This document shows positions 51,616 through 62,296 of a DNA stretch of 64,000 nt, piece after piece; position 1 is the stretch's first letter, and each line of letters starts with the position of its first letter. The translations under genes and the position numbers were made by a program. The notes beneath the pieces are model-generated. The model was not told the DNA's origin. It made no database searches and saw nothing but the letters and a program-made list of their open reading frames with translations. Origin of the DNA: Orlajensenia flava (GTDB lineage Bacteria; Actinomycetota; Actinomycetes; Actinomycetales; Microbacteriaceae); contig NZ_SSSN01000015.1 of NCBI RefSeq assembly GCF_004801905.1, forward strand, positions 1 through 64,000. The letters run 5' to 3'.

Positions 51616-52581
51616 TTAGAGCTTGGTGACCTGATCGAAGCTGAGCTCGACCGGGGTCTCGCGCTCGAACAGGGAGACGAGCACGGTGAGCTTGCCGCTC
51701 TCGGGCTTGATCTCGCTGATCGAACCGGGCAGGCCCGCGAACGAGCCTTCCTTGATGGTGATGGTCTCGCCGATCTCGAAGTCGACCTCGGCCGGGATGA
51801 CACGCTGGGCGCCCGACGAGCCGCGCGAGCCGGAACCCTTGGCAGCCGGGGCCTCGGTGACCTGCACGAGGCTCTTCAGCATGCCGAAGGCCTCCTCGAA
51901 CCGCAGCGGGGTCGGGTTGTGCGAGTTGCCGACGAAGCCGGTCACACCGGGGGTGTGCCGAACGACCGACCAGCTGTCCTCGTTGAGGTCCATGCGCACG
52001 AGCACGTAGCCCGGGATGCGCACACGGGTGACCATCTTGCGCTGGCCGTTCTTGATCTCGACGACGTCCTCCATCGGAACCTCGACCTGGAAGACGTAGT
52101 CCTCCATGGCCATCGAGGTGCGACGGTTCTCGATGTTCGACTTCACGCGACGTTCGAAGCCCGCGTAGGAGTGGATGACGTACCACTTGCCGGGCGCGAA
52201 GCGGAGGTCCTGGCGGAATGCCTCGTAAGGGTCCTGTGCGACCTCTTCCTCGGCTTCGGCTGCATCCTCGGCAGCGAACTCCGCCGTGGCGTCCTCGGTC
52301 GCTTCGAGAGCGGCCTCTGCCTCATCCGCCGTGTCCACCTCGAGGGCGTCGTCCACGACGGCGTCGGCCTCGGGGTCGTTGGCGTCGGCGATGGCGTCGA
52401 GCACGGCATCGAGGTCGATGTCGTTGCCCTCGTCGTCGACGACGTGGATGGCGCCGCTCTCGGCGTTCTCCACGGCTTCCTCGTCGTGTGCGAGGGTGTT
52501 GCCCTCTTGGGCCTCGTCATCCTCGGACGACTGCTCTGCAGCGGTCGCCCAGTCGACGTCGTCGTGCTCGGTCTTAGACAC
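51616..52581 (-). CDS. nusG: Transcription termination/antitermination factor NusG with acidic N-terminal extension
   Basis: 321 residues, against about 180 in E. coli. Residues 1-125 are an Asp/Glu/Ala-rich low-complexity extension, as seen in many actinobacteria. The NGN domain follows from about 131 ('GKWYVIHSYAGFERRVKSNIENR', in parts). The KOW domain ends the protein ('FEIGETITIKEGSFAGLPGSISEI'). It binds RNA polymerase and links it to Rho or the ribosome. The GTG start has GAGGA upstream. It lies 34 bp after secE and 129 bp before rplK. Confidence 0.97.
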   Translation of the reverse strand: MSKTEHDDVDWATAAEQSSEDDEAQEGNTLAHDEEAVENAESGAIHVVDDEGNDIDLDAVLDAIADANDPEADAVVDDALEVDTADEAEAALEATEDATAEFAAEDAAEAEEEVAQDPYEAFRQDLRFAPGKWYVIHSYAGFERRVKSNIENRRTSMAMEDYVFQVEVPMEDVVEIKNGQRKMVTRVRIPGYVLVRMDLNEDSWSVVRHTPGVTGFVGNSHNPTPLRFEEAFGMLKSLVQVTEAPAAKGSGSRGSSGAQRVIPAEVDFEIGETITIKEGSFAGLPGSISEIKPESGKLTVLVSLFERETPVELSFDQVTKL

Positions 52582-52615
52582 GTGCTTTCAATCCTCTATC
52601 TGTTGTGCGGTCCGG

Positions 52616-52891
52616 TCAGCCCTGGGGCGTTCCGAACACGAAGGCCACGACGAGTGCGAACACCCAGTCGAGGCCGGAAACGAGCGCCATCATGATGGCC
52701 ACGAAGACCAGCACGACTCCGGTGTAGCTGAGCAGCTCCTTGCGGGTCGGGGTGACGACCTTCTTGAGCTCGGCGAGGACCTGGCGGATGAACAGCGACA
52801 TACGCGCGAACGGACCGCGCTTGGTGTCGCGGTCTTTCTTCGCGTTGGCGACGATGTCCTCGCTGGGCTCCTCGATTACTTTCCGGGCCAC
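52616..52891 (-). CDS. secE: Protein translocase subunit SecE
   Basis: 91 residues. A basic cytoplasmic N-terminus ('KKDRDTKRGPFARMSLFIRQVLAELKKVVTPTRKELLSYTGVVLV' in parts), where 'ELKKVVTPTRKELL' is the SecE signature, then a single membrane helix ('FVAIMMALVSGLDWVFALVVAFVFG'). It stabilises SecY in the Sec channel. GTG start with GAAAGG upstream. It follows tRNA-Trp by about 45 bp, the standard order in this phylum. Confidence 0.96.
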   Translation of the reverse strand: MARKVIEEPSEDIVANAKKDRDTKRGPFARMSLFIRQVLAELKKVVTPTRKELLSYTGVVLVFVAIMMALVSGLDWVFALVVAFVFGTPQG

Positions 52892-52934
52892 CTCGTATAC
52901 CTTTCGTGGGGCCGGCGTTCGAAGCGCCGACGTG

Positions 52935-53007
52935 CAGGGCGGACAGGACTTGAACCTGCAACCTGCGGTTTTGGAGACCGCTGCTCTACCAATTGAGCCA
53001 CCGCCCT
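52935..53007 (-). tRNA. tRNA-Trp (anticodon CCA)
   Basis: 73 nt. The acceptor stem AGGGCGG pairs with CCGCCCT. D-arm GCTCAATTGGTAGAGC, anticodon loop in GCGGTCTCCAAAACCGC with CCA, and T-arm GCAGGTTCAAGTCCTGT are all present. The 3' CCA is not encoded (GCAC follows). It sits just upstream of secE on the same strand. Confidence 0.97.
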
Positions 53008-53256
53008 ATGGCATCCACCGGATGCCGGGATCCCCTGCCCCTGCCGGCCCGCTGCACCGAAAATAGGCGCAGAGAAGCATGGCTGGATTAGGCAACCTCG
53101 ATAAGTCTACGGGACGCCCTCGCGATAGTGAAACCGATGCGACGGAGCTCACCCCGAGCGGGGCGGCGCGCGCAGCGGGGGCGGACAGTGCCGCTGTATC
53201 CGCGGCGACGACAGTCGGCCCGGGCGGCTCGGATCCGTCCCGGATATGCTCGAGAC

Positions 53257-54456
53257 ATGACCGAGAAGGCCCGCATCTCCGCCCGAATCTCCGCCATCGC
53301 CGAGTCCGCCACGCTCAAGGTCGACTCCAAGGCGAAGGCGCTGCAGGCTGCCGGGCGGCCCGTCATCAGCTACGCGGCCGGCGAGCCGGACTTCGCCACT
53401 CCCGCGCACATCGTCGAGGCGGCCCTCGCAGCCGTCCACGACCCGAAGAACTACCGCTACACGCCTGCCGTCGGGCTGCCCGACCTGCGCGAGGCGATCG
53501 CCGCGAAGACGCTGCGCGACTCGGGACTCGAGGTGTCGCCGAGCCAGGTGATCGTCACGAACGGCGGCAAGCAGGCCGTCTACCAGTCCTTCCAGACCCT
53601 ACTCGACCCGGGCGACGAGGTACTCGTCCCCACCCCGTACTGGACGACCTACCCCGAGGCGATCAAGCTCGCCGGCGGCGTGCAGGTCGACGTCTTCGCT
53701 GGCAGCGACCAGGGCTACCTCGTCACCGTCGAGCAGCTCGAGGCCGCGCGCACCGAGAAGACGAAGGTGCTGCTGTTCGTCTCTCCCTCCAACCCGACCG
53801 GAGCCGTCTACTCTCCCGAGCAGACTCGCGAGATCGGCGAGTGGGCGCTCGAGCACGGCCTCTGGGTGATCAGCGACGAGATCTACCAGAACCTCACCTA
53901 CGACGGCGTGCGCGCCGTGTCGATCGTCGACGCGGTCCCTGAACTGGCAGACCGGACCATCCTGGTCAATGGGGTCGCCAAGACCTATGCGATGACCGGA
54001 TGGCGGCTCGGATGGATGGTCGGCCCGGCCGACGCCATCAAGGGCGCCGCCAACCTGCAGTCGCATCTGACGTCCAACGTCTCCAACATCTCGCAGCGCG
54101 CGGCGATCGAGGCACTCAACGGCCCGCAGGACACGGTCGAGGAGATGCGGCAGGCGTTCGATCGCCGGCGCCGGCTCATCGTCCGCGAGCTGAACAAGAT
54201 CCCGGGCGTCGTCACGCCCACCCCAGAGGGCGCCTTCTACGTCTACCCCGACGTGACCGGGCTGCTCGGCCGCGAATGGGGCGGGGTGACGCCGACGACA
54301 TCACTCGAGCTCGCCGACCTCATCCTCGAGCAGGCCGAGGTCGCTGTGGTTCCCGGTGAGGCGTTCGGCCCGAGCGGCTACCTGCGGCTCAGCTATGCGC
54401 TGGGCGACGAGCCGCTGCTCGAGGGTGTTCAGCGCCTCCAGCGCCTGTTCGCCTGA
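53257..54456 (+). CDS. Class I PLP aminotransferase, aspartate aminotransferase type
   Basis: 399 residues, subgroup Ib. Motifs: '[19 protein letters not shown]', '[15 protein letters not shown]', '[30 protein letters not shown]' (in parts), '[11 protein letters not shown]' (Asn-Pro), '[14 protein letters not shown]' (PLP Asp/Tyr) and Lys242 in '[17 protein letters not shown]'. It converts aspartate and 2-oxoglutarate to oxaloacetate and glutamate; some members also act on prephenate. The ATG at 53257 lies 6 nt after TATGCT, so it is probably leaderless; longer frames upstream are rejected. It diverges from tRNA-Trp/secE. Confidence 0.94.
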   Translation: MTEKARISARISAIAESATLKVDSKAKALQAAGRPVISYAAGEPDFATPAHIVEAALAAVHDPKNYRYTPAVGLPDLREAIAAKTLRDSGLEVSPSQVIVTNGGKQAVYQSFQTLLDPGDEVLVPTPYWTTYPEAIKLAGGVQVDVFAGSDQGYLVTVEQLEAARTEKTKVLLFVSPSNPTGAVYSPEQTREIGEWALEHGLWVISDEIYQNLTYDGVRAVSIVDAVPELADRTILVNGVAKTYAMTGWRLGWMVGPADAIKGAANLQSHLTSNVSNISQRAAIEALNGPQDTVEEMRQAFDRRRRLIVRELNKIPGVVTPTPEGAFYVYPDVTGLLGREWGGVTPTTSLELADLILEQAEVAVVPGEAFGPSGYLRLSYALGDEPLLEGVQRLQRLFA

Positions 54457-54478
54457 GCGCTCCCTCCGACACCGTCGC

Positions 54479-54536
54479 CGAGAACGCAGTTCTTGCGGGT
54501 CCGGCTCCCTCGAGACCCGCAACGCCTGCGTTCTCG
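54479..54536. repeat. Long two-part hairpin after the aminotransferase
   Basis: CGAGAACGCAG pairs with CTGCGTTCTCG (11 bp) and, inside it, TTGCGGGTC pairs with GACCCGCAA (9 bp), separated by 3-nt internal loops. It starts 23 bp after the aminotransferase stop and may terminate it. Its form suggests one of the dispersed intergenic hairpins of this genome. Confidence 0.75.
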
Positions 54537-54567
54537 CGCACGCTCGGCGAAAAAAGTTTCTGCCGGG

Positions 54568-54595
54568 TGTCGAAATGAGCGTTCCGCCGTTCGTC
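54568..54595 (+). promoter_or_regulatory. Probable ECF42-type promoter
   Basis: TGTCGA at 54568-54573 and CGTC at 54592-54595, 18 bp apart, lie about 38 bp before the first DGPF gene. TGTCGA at -35 and a CGTC-like -10 are the published target form for the ECF42 sigma group, and the ECF42 gene is third in this operon. Positive autoregulation is therefore likely. Confidence 0.65.
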
Positions 54596-54632
54596 GCACT
54601 GTCATAGCGTGACGACAACGAAGGAGAACGCG

Positions 54633-54977
54633 ATGCAGTACATGATGTTCGTGGCGACCGATCCCGAACCCGACACCGACGTCGAAGACAACGTCGAGGA
54701 GTGGGTGCGGGAGAACGACGCCAGCGGAGTGCGGGTGCGCGGCGAGCGGCTGCGCCCGGCGTCGGAGGCGAAGACGCTCCGCCTGCGGGGAGGTGAGCTG
54801 ATGGTCACCGACGGGCCGTTCACCGAGGCGAAGGAGTGGATCGCCGGGTACGACATCCTCGAGTGCGAAAGCCTCGAGCATGCGATCGACGTCGCGTCCC
54901 GGCATCCGATGGCTCGGTACGGTCGAATCGAGGTGCGTGCCTTCTGGCCGTTCGACGGCTCTGACGAAGGGGAGTGA
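54633..54977 (+). CDS. DGPF-domain (YciI-like) protein 1
   Basis: 114 residues with AAGGAG before the ATG. The YciI/DGPF core is 'MQYMMFVATDPEP', 'GERLRPASEAKTLRLRGGELMVTDGPFTEAKEWIAGYDILECESLEHAI' in parts, and 'ASRHPMARYGRIEVRAFW'. The DGPF tetrapeptide lies near residue 57. YciI folds are ferredoxin-like dimers of mostly unknown function. It heads an operon with a second copy and the ECF42 sigma gene; its stop is 1 nt before the next ATG. Confidence 0.92.
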   Translation: MQYMMFVATDPEPDTDVEDNVEEWVRENDASGVRVRGERLRPASEAKTLRLRGGELMVTDGPFTEAKEWIAGYDILECESLEHAIDVASRHPMARYGRIEVRAFWPFDGSDEGE

Positions 54978-54978
54978 G

Positions 54979-55332
54979 ATGCAGTACCTGCTGCTGTTCG
55001 CGACCGCGGAGGATGGCGACCCGTACGTTGCCGAGGAGGACGACATCGTCCAGTGGGTCCAGCACACGCGCTCGATCGGAGCCGACCTCGGCGGCGAACG
55101 ACTGCGACCACCGGAGGACGCCACCACGGTCACTCGCCGAGGGGGACGGACCATCGTGACCGACGGACCGTTCACCGAGTCGAAGGAGTGGATCGCCGGA
55201 TACGGCATCCTCGAGGCAGCCGACCTCGACGCCGCGATCGAGTTGGCATCACGGCATCCGATGGCCCGCTACGGCCAGGTGGAGATCCGGCCAGTGTGGT
55301 CATTGAACCTCGACCTCGGCGACGCGTCGTGA
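54979..55332 (+). CDS. DGPF-domain (YciI-like) protein 2
   Basis: 117 residues, clearly a tandem paralogue of the preceding protein: 'MQYLLLFATAEDGDP', 'GERLRPPEDATTVTRRGGRTIVTDGPFTESKEWIAGYGILEA' in parts, and 'ASRHPMARYGQVEIRPVW'. GGGGAG precedes the ATG. The gap to the sigma gene is 6 bp. In ECF42 loci the DGPF proteins are thought to act in the sigma pathway. Confidence 0.92.
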   Translation: MQYLLLFATAEDGDPYVAEEDDIVQWVQHTRSIGADLGGERLRPPEDATTVTRRGGRTIVTDGPFTESKEWIAGYGILEAADLDAAIELASRHPMARYGQVEIRPVWSLNLDLGDAS

Positions 55333-55338
55333 GCTTCG

Positions 55339-56565
55339 ATGGCTGATGCGGTCGGGGAGGCGGTGGCGCGAGTCCACTCGAGCGAATGGTCCCGCATCGT
55401 CGCCTCCCTCATCCGCACCACGCACGACTGGTCACTGGCCGAGGACGCGGCCCAGGACGCCTTCGAGAAAGCCCTCGCGACCTGGCCATCATCGGGCGTG
55501 CCCGACAACCCCGGTGCGTGGCTCACCACCGTCGCACGCCGGGCCGCCCTCGATCGCATCAGGCGCGGCAATACCGAGCTGACCAAGATGGAGGAGGTCG
55601 CCGTGATGGAACGCCTGAACGAGACCCCGTCCGACGATATCGACGACCGGCTGCGGCTCATCTTCACCTGTGCCCACCCGGCGTTGCCGCTCGAGGCGCG
55701 CGTGGCACTGACGCTCCGAACCGTCGCCGGGCTCACCACGCCGGAGATCGCGCGGGCGTTCCTCGTGAGCGAGCCGACCATGGCGCAACGGCTGGTGCGA
55801 GCGCAACGCAAGATCACGCACGCCGGCATCCCCTATCGCGTGCCGCCGCCCGAGCAGCTCGCCGAGCGACTGAGCGGCGTGCTTGCCGTGATCTACCTCG
55901 TCTTCAACGCCGGCTACACGCTCACCGACGACACCGAGCACGATTCGGCGCTCGCGGGTGAGGCCATCCGCCTCGGACGGCTGATCTGCGACCTCATGCC
56001 GAGGGAAGGCGCCGCATACGGGCTGCTCGCGCTCATGCTCCTGCAGCACAGTCGGCACGCGGCGCGCAGGGGGCTGGACGGCGAGATCGTCTCCCTCGAC
56101 GACCAGGACCGCACCCTGTGGGACGCCACGCTGATCCGTCAGGGCATCGCCGCTCTCGATGTCGCCGCCAAGCACGGCACCTACGACCACTACCAACTGC
56201 TCGCCCTCATCGCCTCCGTGCACGCCGTGGCGCCGTCGCCCGAGGCCACCGACTACATCCGGCTCGCCGACTACTACGCGGTGCTCGCCCGACTTGACCC
56301 GAGCCCGGTCGTCTCGCTCAACGCGGCGATCGCCCGTGGGATGGCGCACGGCCCGGCCGCGGGCCTCGCCGCCGTCGACGCGGTCGCGGCTTCCGGTTCG
56401 CTCGACCACTACTACCTGCTGCCGGCGGCGCAGGCCGACTTCCTGCGCCGGCTCGGACGAGCGGATGCCGCCGCCGTGCGTTACGAGGACGCGATAGCGC
56501 TCGCACCGGACGGCCCCGAGCGCCGCTACCTCGAGCGTCGTCGCGCGGCACTGCGCCACCCTTGA
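55339..56565 (+). CDS. ECF42-group RNA polymerase sigma factor with TPR-type C-terminal extension
   Basis: 408 residues, about twice a normal ECF sigma factor. Region 2 is 'HDWSLAEDAAQDAFEKALATWP' with 'LTTVARRAALDRIRR'; region 4 is 'LTLRTVAGLTTPEIARAFLVSEPTMAQRLVRAQRKI' in parts. From about residue 185 it has the long helical DUF6596/TPR-like extension ('VLAVIYLVFNAGYTL', 'LLALMLLQHSRHAARR', 'YDHYQLLALIASVHA') that replaces a separate anti-sigma factor in this group. The extension probably controls activity. It is co-transcribed with two DGPF proteins, and a matching promoter lies upstream of them. Confidence 0.94.
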   Translation: MADAVGEAVARVHSSEWSRIVASLIRTTHDWSLAEDAAQDAFEKALATWPSSGVPDNPGAWLTTVARRAALDRIRRGNTELTKMEEVAVMERLNETPSDDIDDRLRLIFTCAHPALPLEARVALTLRTVAGLTTPEIARAFLVSEPTMAQRLVRAQRKITHAGIPYRVPPPEQLAERLSGVLAVIYLVFNAGYTLTDDTEHDSALAGEAIRLGRLICDLMPREGAAYGLLALMLLQHSRHAARRGLDGEIVSLDDQDRTLWDATLIRQGIAALDVAAKHGTYDHYQLLALIASVHAVAPSPEATDYIRLADYYAVLARLDPSPVVSLNAAIARGMAHGPAAGLAAVDAVAASGSLDHYYLLPAAQADFLRRLGRADAAAVRYEDAIALAPDGPERRYLERRRAALRHP

Positions 56566-56580
56566 CCTCCGGGCGGCTCG

Positions 56581-57288
56581 TCAGACACCGTAGTTGGCTA
56601 ATGGAGCCCAGAGCTTCGTAACTGAATCGCTGGCGTCGGAGATCACGGCGACCGCGAGGTTCCAACCTGTTGTGTCCGTGCCTGCAATAGGAGCAGCTGG
56701 GACTGGATCGACTCGAACCCAGGACGTCTCTATCCCGGGCGTCCCGGAGGACAGGTGCGCGACGTCGTCGGGGAACATGGATTCGACTTTCGTGGTCGGC
56801 CAACCAATTGCCGGACCACCGACAGCCTCGATATGAACTCCATCGAGGCTCTCTACGGTGACTTGAAGATAGAAGTCCGGCCAGTATGGATCCGAGCCCC
56901 CTATGGATTGGTCGGTAAGACGGAACCCGCCCCAATCGTAGTAGGTTGCAGGCGGGCTCTCGTAGCCACCTGCGGAGCCGGTCTCGTTCGCGGGCCCAAA
57001 CAAAGCTTGCAAGTAAGCGATTGCTTCCTGCGCGTCGTGGTCATAGTGAAAGGTGGCGAGCACGGCATTGGAGCCGTCTCGGACCGTGACGGCTCCGCCG
57101 CCGATGACCATCGTCGACGCTTCGGGAGCAGCCGTCTTCGTCGGCAGGGGCGCTCCGGACGGGGTCGGTTGCAACTCTGTCGAGGTCGAGGTCGGGGTCG
57201 GTGGGAGATCGGGCTGAAGCTGACTTGTACATCCGCTGAGAGCAAGCGCCGACAGTCCTAACATGAGCACCGCGAGACTCTGACGCAT
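56581..57288 (-). CDS. Lipoprotein of unknown function
   Basis: 235 residues. The ATG at 57288 is chosen for its lipoprotein signal peptide and GGAGGGGGG upstream; the frame extends further 5' without such support. The lipobox is 'LALSGC' (Cys20), then a Pro/Thr linker. The mature domain includes 'GGGAVTVRDGSNAVLATFHYDHDAQEAIAYLQALFG', 'YYDWGGFRLTD' and 'PDFYLQVTVESLDGVHIEAVGGPAIG' (read in parts), with aromatic-rich strands. Wobble positions are less GC-rich than in its neighbours. Family not recognised. It ends convergently with the ECF42 gene, 15 bp from its stop. Confidence 0.72.
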   Translation of the reverse strand: MRQSLAVLMLGLSALALSGCTSQLQPDLPPTPTSTSTELQPTPSGAPLPTKTAAPEASTMVIGGGAVTVRDGSNAVLATFHYDHDAQEAIAYLQALFGPANETGSAGGYESPPATYYDWGGFRLTDQSIGGSDPYWPDFYLQVTVESLDGVHIEAVGGPAIGWPTTKVESMFPDDVAHLSSGTPGIETSWVRVDPVPAAPIAGTDTTGWNLAVAVISDASDSVTKLWAPLANYGV

Positions 57289-57382
57289 CCGCTCCCCCCT
57301 CCTCCTTGCAGCAAGCAGCCGCCGCGGCCTGAGGCGAGCATATCGATTCGAGGAATGTGATTGATCACGATTCCGACATATA

Positions 57383-57406
57383 CCCCCCCCCCCCCCGCCC
57401 CCCCCG
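57383..57406. repeat. Poly-C tract (C14, G, C8, G)
   Basis: Fourteen C in a row, then G, eight C and G, about 100 bp upstream of the ABC-exporter ATPase start and 95 bp upstream of the divergent lipoprotein start. Such tracts are prone to slippage and to sequencing error. The rest of the 220-bp spacer shows no gene. Confidence 0.9.
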
Positions 57407-57508
57407 CCACGCTCGACCGGCGCCGCGGCGCGCATCCGTCGACTGGTGGATGCGGCGCTCATCCGTCCGGGCCTGACGGTGCCGCGTGGATGCTGGCACG
57501 CTGGGGGC

Positions 57509-58398
<890 letters not shown>

Positions 58399-58402
<4 letters not shown>

Positions 58403-59262
58403 CCGCCGTGGCGAACGACACCGACACCAGCCGCCCCCGCGCCGCCGCCCGCCCGCGCATCCTCGCCAACGGGATGTCGCGCATCCGCTACGAGGTGAAG
58501 ACCTACTTCCGCTCCCCCGACGCCGTCTTCTTCACGTTCCTCTTCCCCGTCATCATGCTGGGCATCTTCACCTCGGCGTTCAGCTCATCGGGGGACATCG
58601 TGCCCGCTCGGGGTGAGGCGGGCGTCAGCGTCGGAGCGTACTACCTGCCCGGACTGGTCGCCGCCGGCCTGCTGCTCAGCGGCGTGCAGAACCTCGCCAT
58701 CGAGATCGCCGGCGAGAAGAGCAACGGCACCCTCAAGCGGCTCGGGGGCACCCCACTCTCCCCGGTGAGCTACTTCATCGGCAAGATCGGCCAGGTGTTC
58801 GTCACGGGCACCCTGCAGGTGGCGCTGCTCCTCGTGGTCGCCCGCGTGGTGTTCGGCATCGCCCTCCCGACCGAGCCCGAGGTCTGGCTGCGGTTCGCCT
58901 GGGTGTTCGTGCTCGGCATCACCACCTCGGCGCTGCTGGGCATCGCGCTCTCGGCTCTCCCGCGGTCGGGACGCAGCGCATCCGCCGTCATCCTGCCGGT
59001 CGTGCTCGTGCTGCAGTTCATCTCGGGCGTCTACCTGCAGTTCTACCTGCTGCCCGACTGGATGCAGAACATCGCCAGCGTGTTCCCGCTGAAGTGGATG
59101 GCGCAGGGCATGCGATCCGTCTTCCTCCCCGACTCCTTCGCGAAGCTCGAGGTGCACGACTCGTGGGAGCTCGGCTGGATCGCCCTGGTGCTGCTGGGCT
59201 GGCTGGTCGTCGGCCTCGTGCTCAGCCGCATCACCTTCCGCTGGATCCGCAAGGACGGATGA
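58399..59262 (+). CDS. ABC-2 type exporter permease
   Basis: 287 residues. After 'MSRIRYEVKTYFRSPDAVFFTFLFPVIML' (in parts) there are six membrane helices with the ABC-2 pattern, including 'LAIEIAGEKSNGTLKRLGGTPLSPVSYF' and 'PLKWMAQGMRSVFLPDSF'. It forms the channel for the DrrA-like ATPase and overlaps it by 4 nt. A sensor kinase/regulator pair follows 35 bp later, probably controlling the exporter. Confidence 0.92.
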
Positions 59263-59297
59263 GGCGCGCGGCGCCGGCTCGATGAGAGAGTGATGGC

Positions 59298-60451
<1,154 letters not shown>

Positions 60452-60455
<4 letters not shown>

Positions 60456-61081
60456 TCCGCGTCATCGTGGCCGACGATCATCCCATCGTCCGCGGAGGCA
60501 TCGTCGGCCTGCTCGCGGCGGTCGACGACATCGAGGTGGTCGGGGAGGCAGCCGACGGCGCCGAGGCGATCACCCTCGCCGAGGCGCTCTCCCCCGACCT
60601 CGTCCTCATGGACCTGCGGATGCCCGGAGTCGGCGGCGTGGAGGCGACGGCGCACATCGTGGCGGCGCCGGGCTCGACGCGTGTGCTCGTGCTCACGACC
60701 TACGAGAACGACGACGACATCCTCGGGGCGATCGAGGCAGGCGCCAGCGGTTACCTGCTGAAGGCCGCACCGCAGGAGGAGATCGTGGCGGGGGTGCGTG
60801 CGGTGGCGGCCGGGCAGACCGTGCTGGGCCCGTCCATCGCGGCGACGCTGGTGAATCGGGTGCGGTCCGAGTCGACGCCCGCGCCCGCGCCTCGCCTCTC
60901 GGCTCGCGAACTCGACGTGCTGCGCCTCGTCTCCGACGGTCGGTCGAACCCCGAGATCGGGCGGGAGCTCTTCATCGGGGAGGCGACCGTGAAGACGCAC
61001 CTGCTGCACGTGTTCGAGAAGCTCGAGGTCAGCGACCGCACGCGCGCCGTCACGAAGGCGATGGAGCTCGGGCTGCTCTGA
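60452..61081 (+). CDS. LuxR/NarL-type response regulator
   Basis: 209 residues. The receiver domain carries Asp54 in 'LVLMDLRMPGVGG', acidic 'VADDHPIVRGG' and Lys in 'YLLKAAPQEE'. The C-terminal GerE helix-turn-helix is 'LSARELDVLRLVSDGRSNPEIGRELFIGEATVKTHLLHVFEKL' in parts. It is coupled to the kinase and follows the ABC exporter, which it probably regulates. Confidence 0.95.
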
Positions 61082-61087
61082 GTGCTT

Positions 61088-61570
61088 TCAGGCTGCCTGG
61101 TCTCCGCCCTCCGCACCCTCGCGCGCCACGCGCTCGATCTCCTCGCGGAGCCTGACGGCGAGGCCCTCGTGGGCGATGCGCAGCTGGCGGAAGGCGTAGC
61201 CGAACAACAGCAGGGGCGCCGTCATCGTCACCGTGGTGCGGGCGTGCACCGTGCCGTCGGCCTCGTCGACGAGCTCGGTCTCGTTCTTGACGATCGTGCG
61301 GGGCCGCTGCCGCGCGACGGTCACCACACGAGCGGCGTCGACCTCGAGCACGTCCGTGAGGTAGCGGACGCGGAAGGGGATGGGGCCGAGACGCAGCCGG
61401 TCGGTGATGCGGTAGCTGCGCAGCGATCCGTCGGCCGTCGGCAGCTTCTCGACGTTCACGATGAACGGATGAAGCGCGGCGTGCTTGGAGTATTCGGTGA
61501 GCAGGGGCCAGGCATCGTGGGCGTGACCGGCCGCGACGATGTCATAGCTGAAGGAACGGGTGCGGGACAC
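61088..61570 (-). CDS. SRPBCC-family protein
   Basis: 160 residues in one SRPBCC fold ('RSFSYDIVAAGHAHDAWPLLTEYSKHAALHPFIVNVEKL' in parts, 'IVKNETELVDEADGTVHARTTVTM', C-terminal 'HEGLAVRLREEIERVAREGAEG'). The GTG at 61570 lies 7 nt after TACAGT and is preferred to one 9 bp upstream that overlaps that hexamer. It sits between two two-component systems on the strand of the second. Ligand unknown. Confidence 0.8.
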   Translation of the reverse strand: MSRTRSFSYDIVAAGHAHDAWPLLTEYSKHAALHPFIVNVEKLPTADGSLRSYRITDRLRLGPIPFRVRYLTDVLEVDAARVVTVARQRPRTIVKNETELVDEADGTVHARTTVTMTAPLLLFGYAFRQLRIAHEGLAVRLREEIERVAREGAEGGDQAA

Positions 61571-61630
61571 GACCGTCACTGTAGCGACGCTGGCACGCCC
61601 GATGCCGCGCCCACGCCGAGGCGGCGGTTG

Positions 61631-62296
61631 TCAGAGCAGCTTGCGCGCCGTCGCCCAGGCCGTGAGCTCGTGACGGCTGGACAGCTGCAGCTTGCGCAGC
61701 ACGCTCGAGACATGCGTCTCGACCGTCTTGATGGAGATGAACAACGTCGACGCGACCTCCTTGTAGGCGTAGCCACGGGCGATCAAGCGCATCACCTCCT
61801 GTTCGCGGGCGCTCAGGCGGTCGAGCTCCTCATCCGTCGCCGCTGTCTCGCCCACCGCCGCACCGAACGCGTCGAGCACGAAGCCGGCCAGCCGCGGCGA
61901 GAACACCGCATCGCCATCGGCGACGGCGTGCACGGCGCGCGACACATCCGAACCCGATGATCCCTTGGTGATGTAGCCCCGAGCGCCGGCCCGGATCACG
62001 CCGACGACGTCCTCGGCGGAGTCCGAGACGCTGAGGGCCAGGAAGCGCGTGCCGGGCATGGCGGAGGCCAGCCGCTGGAGCACTTCCGCCCCGCCCGATG
62101 TCCCCGCGCTCGACCCACCGGGAAGGTGCACGTCGAGCAGCACGACATCCGGTCGCCGCGTCGTGACCACGGCGATCGCGGACTCCACGTCGTCGGCCTC
62201 GCCCACCACGTCGATGCTCTCGTCGAGATCGGCCCGGAGCCCCGACCGGAAGATCGAGTGGTCGTCGACGACCACGACCGTGAGCCGTTCAGCCAC
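61631..62296 (-). CDS. LuxR/NarL-type response regulator of the PspC kinase
   Basis: 221 residues. Receiver domain with Asp55 in 'DVVLLDVHLPGGS', 'VVVDDHSIFRSGLRADL' and Lys in 'YITKGSSGSD'. The output helix-turn-helix is 'LSAREQEVMRLIARGYAYKEVASTLFISIKTVETHVSSVLRKL' in parts. The GTG start overlaps the kinase stop by 8 bp, so translation is coupled. The phosphorylation loop carries an inserted 'SSAGTSGG', longer than in the first system. Confidence 0.93.
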   Translation of the reverse strand: MAERLTVVVVDDHSIFRSGLRADLDESIDVVGEADDVESAIAVVTTRRPDVVLLDVHLPGGSSAGTSGGAEVLQRLASAMPGTRFLALSVSDSAEDVVGVIRAGARGYITKGSSGSDVSRAVHAVADGDAVFSPRLAGFVLDAFGAAVGETAATDEELDRLSAREQEVMRLIARGYAYKEVASTLFISIKTVETHVSSVLRKLQLSSRHELTAWATARKLL

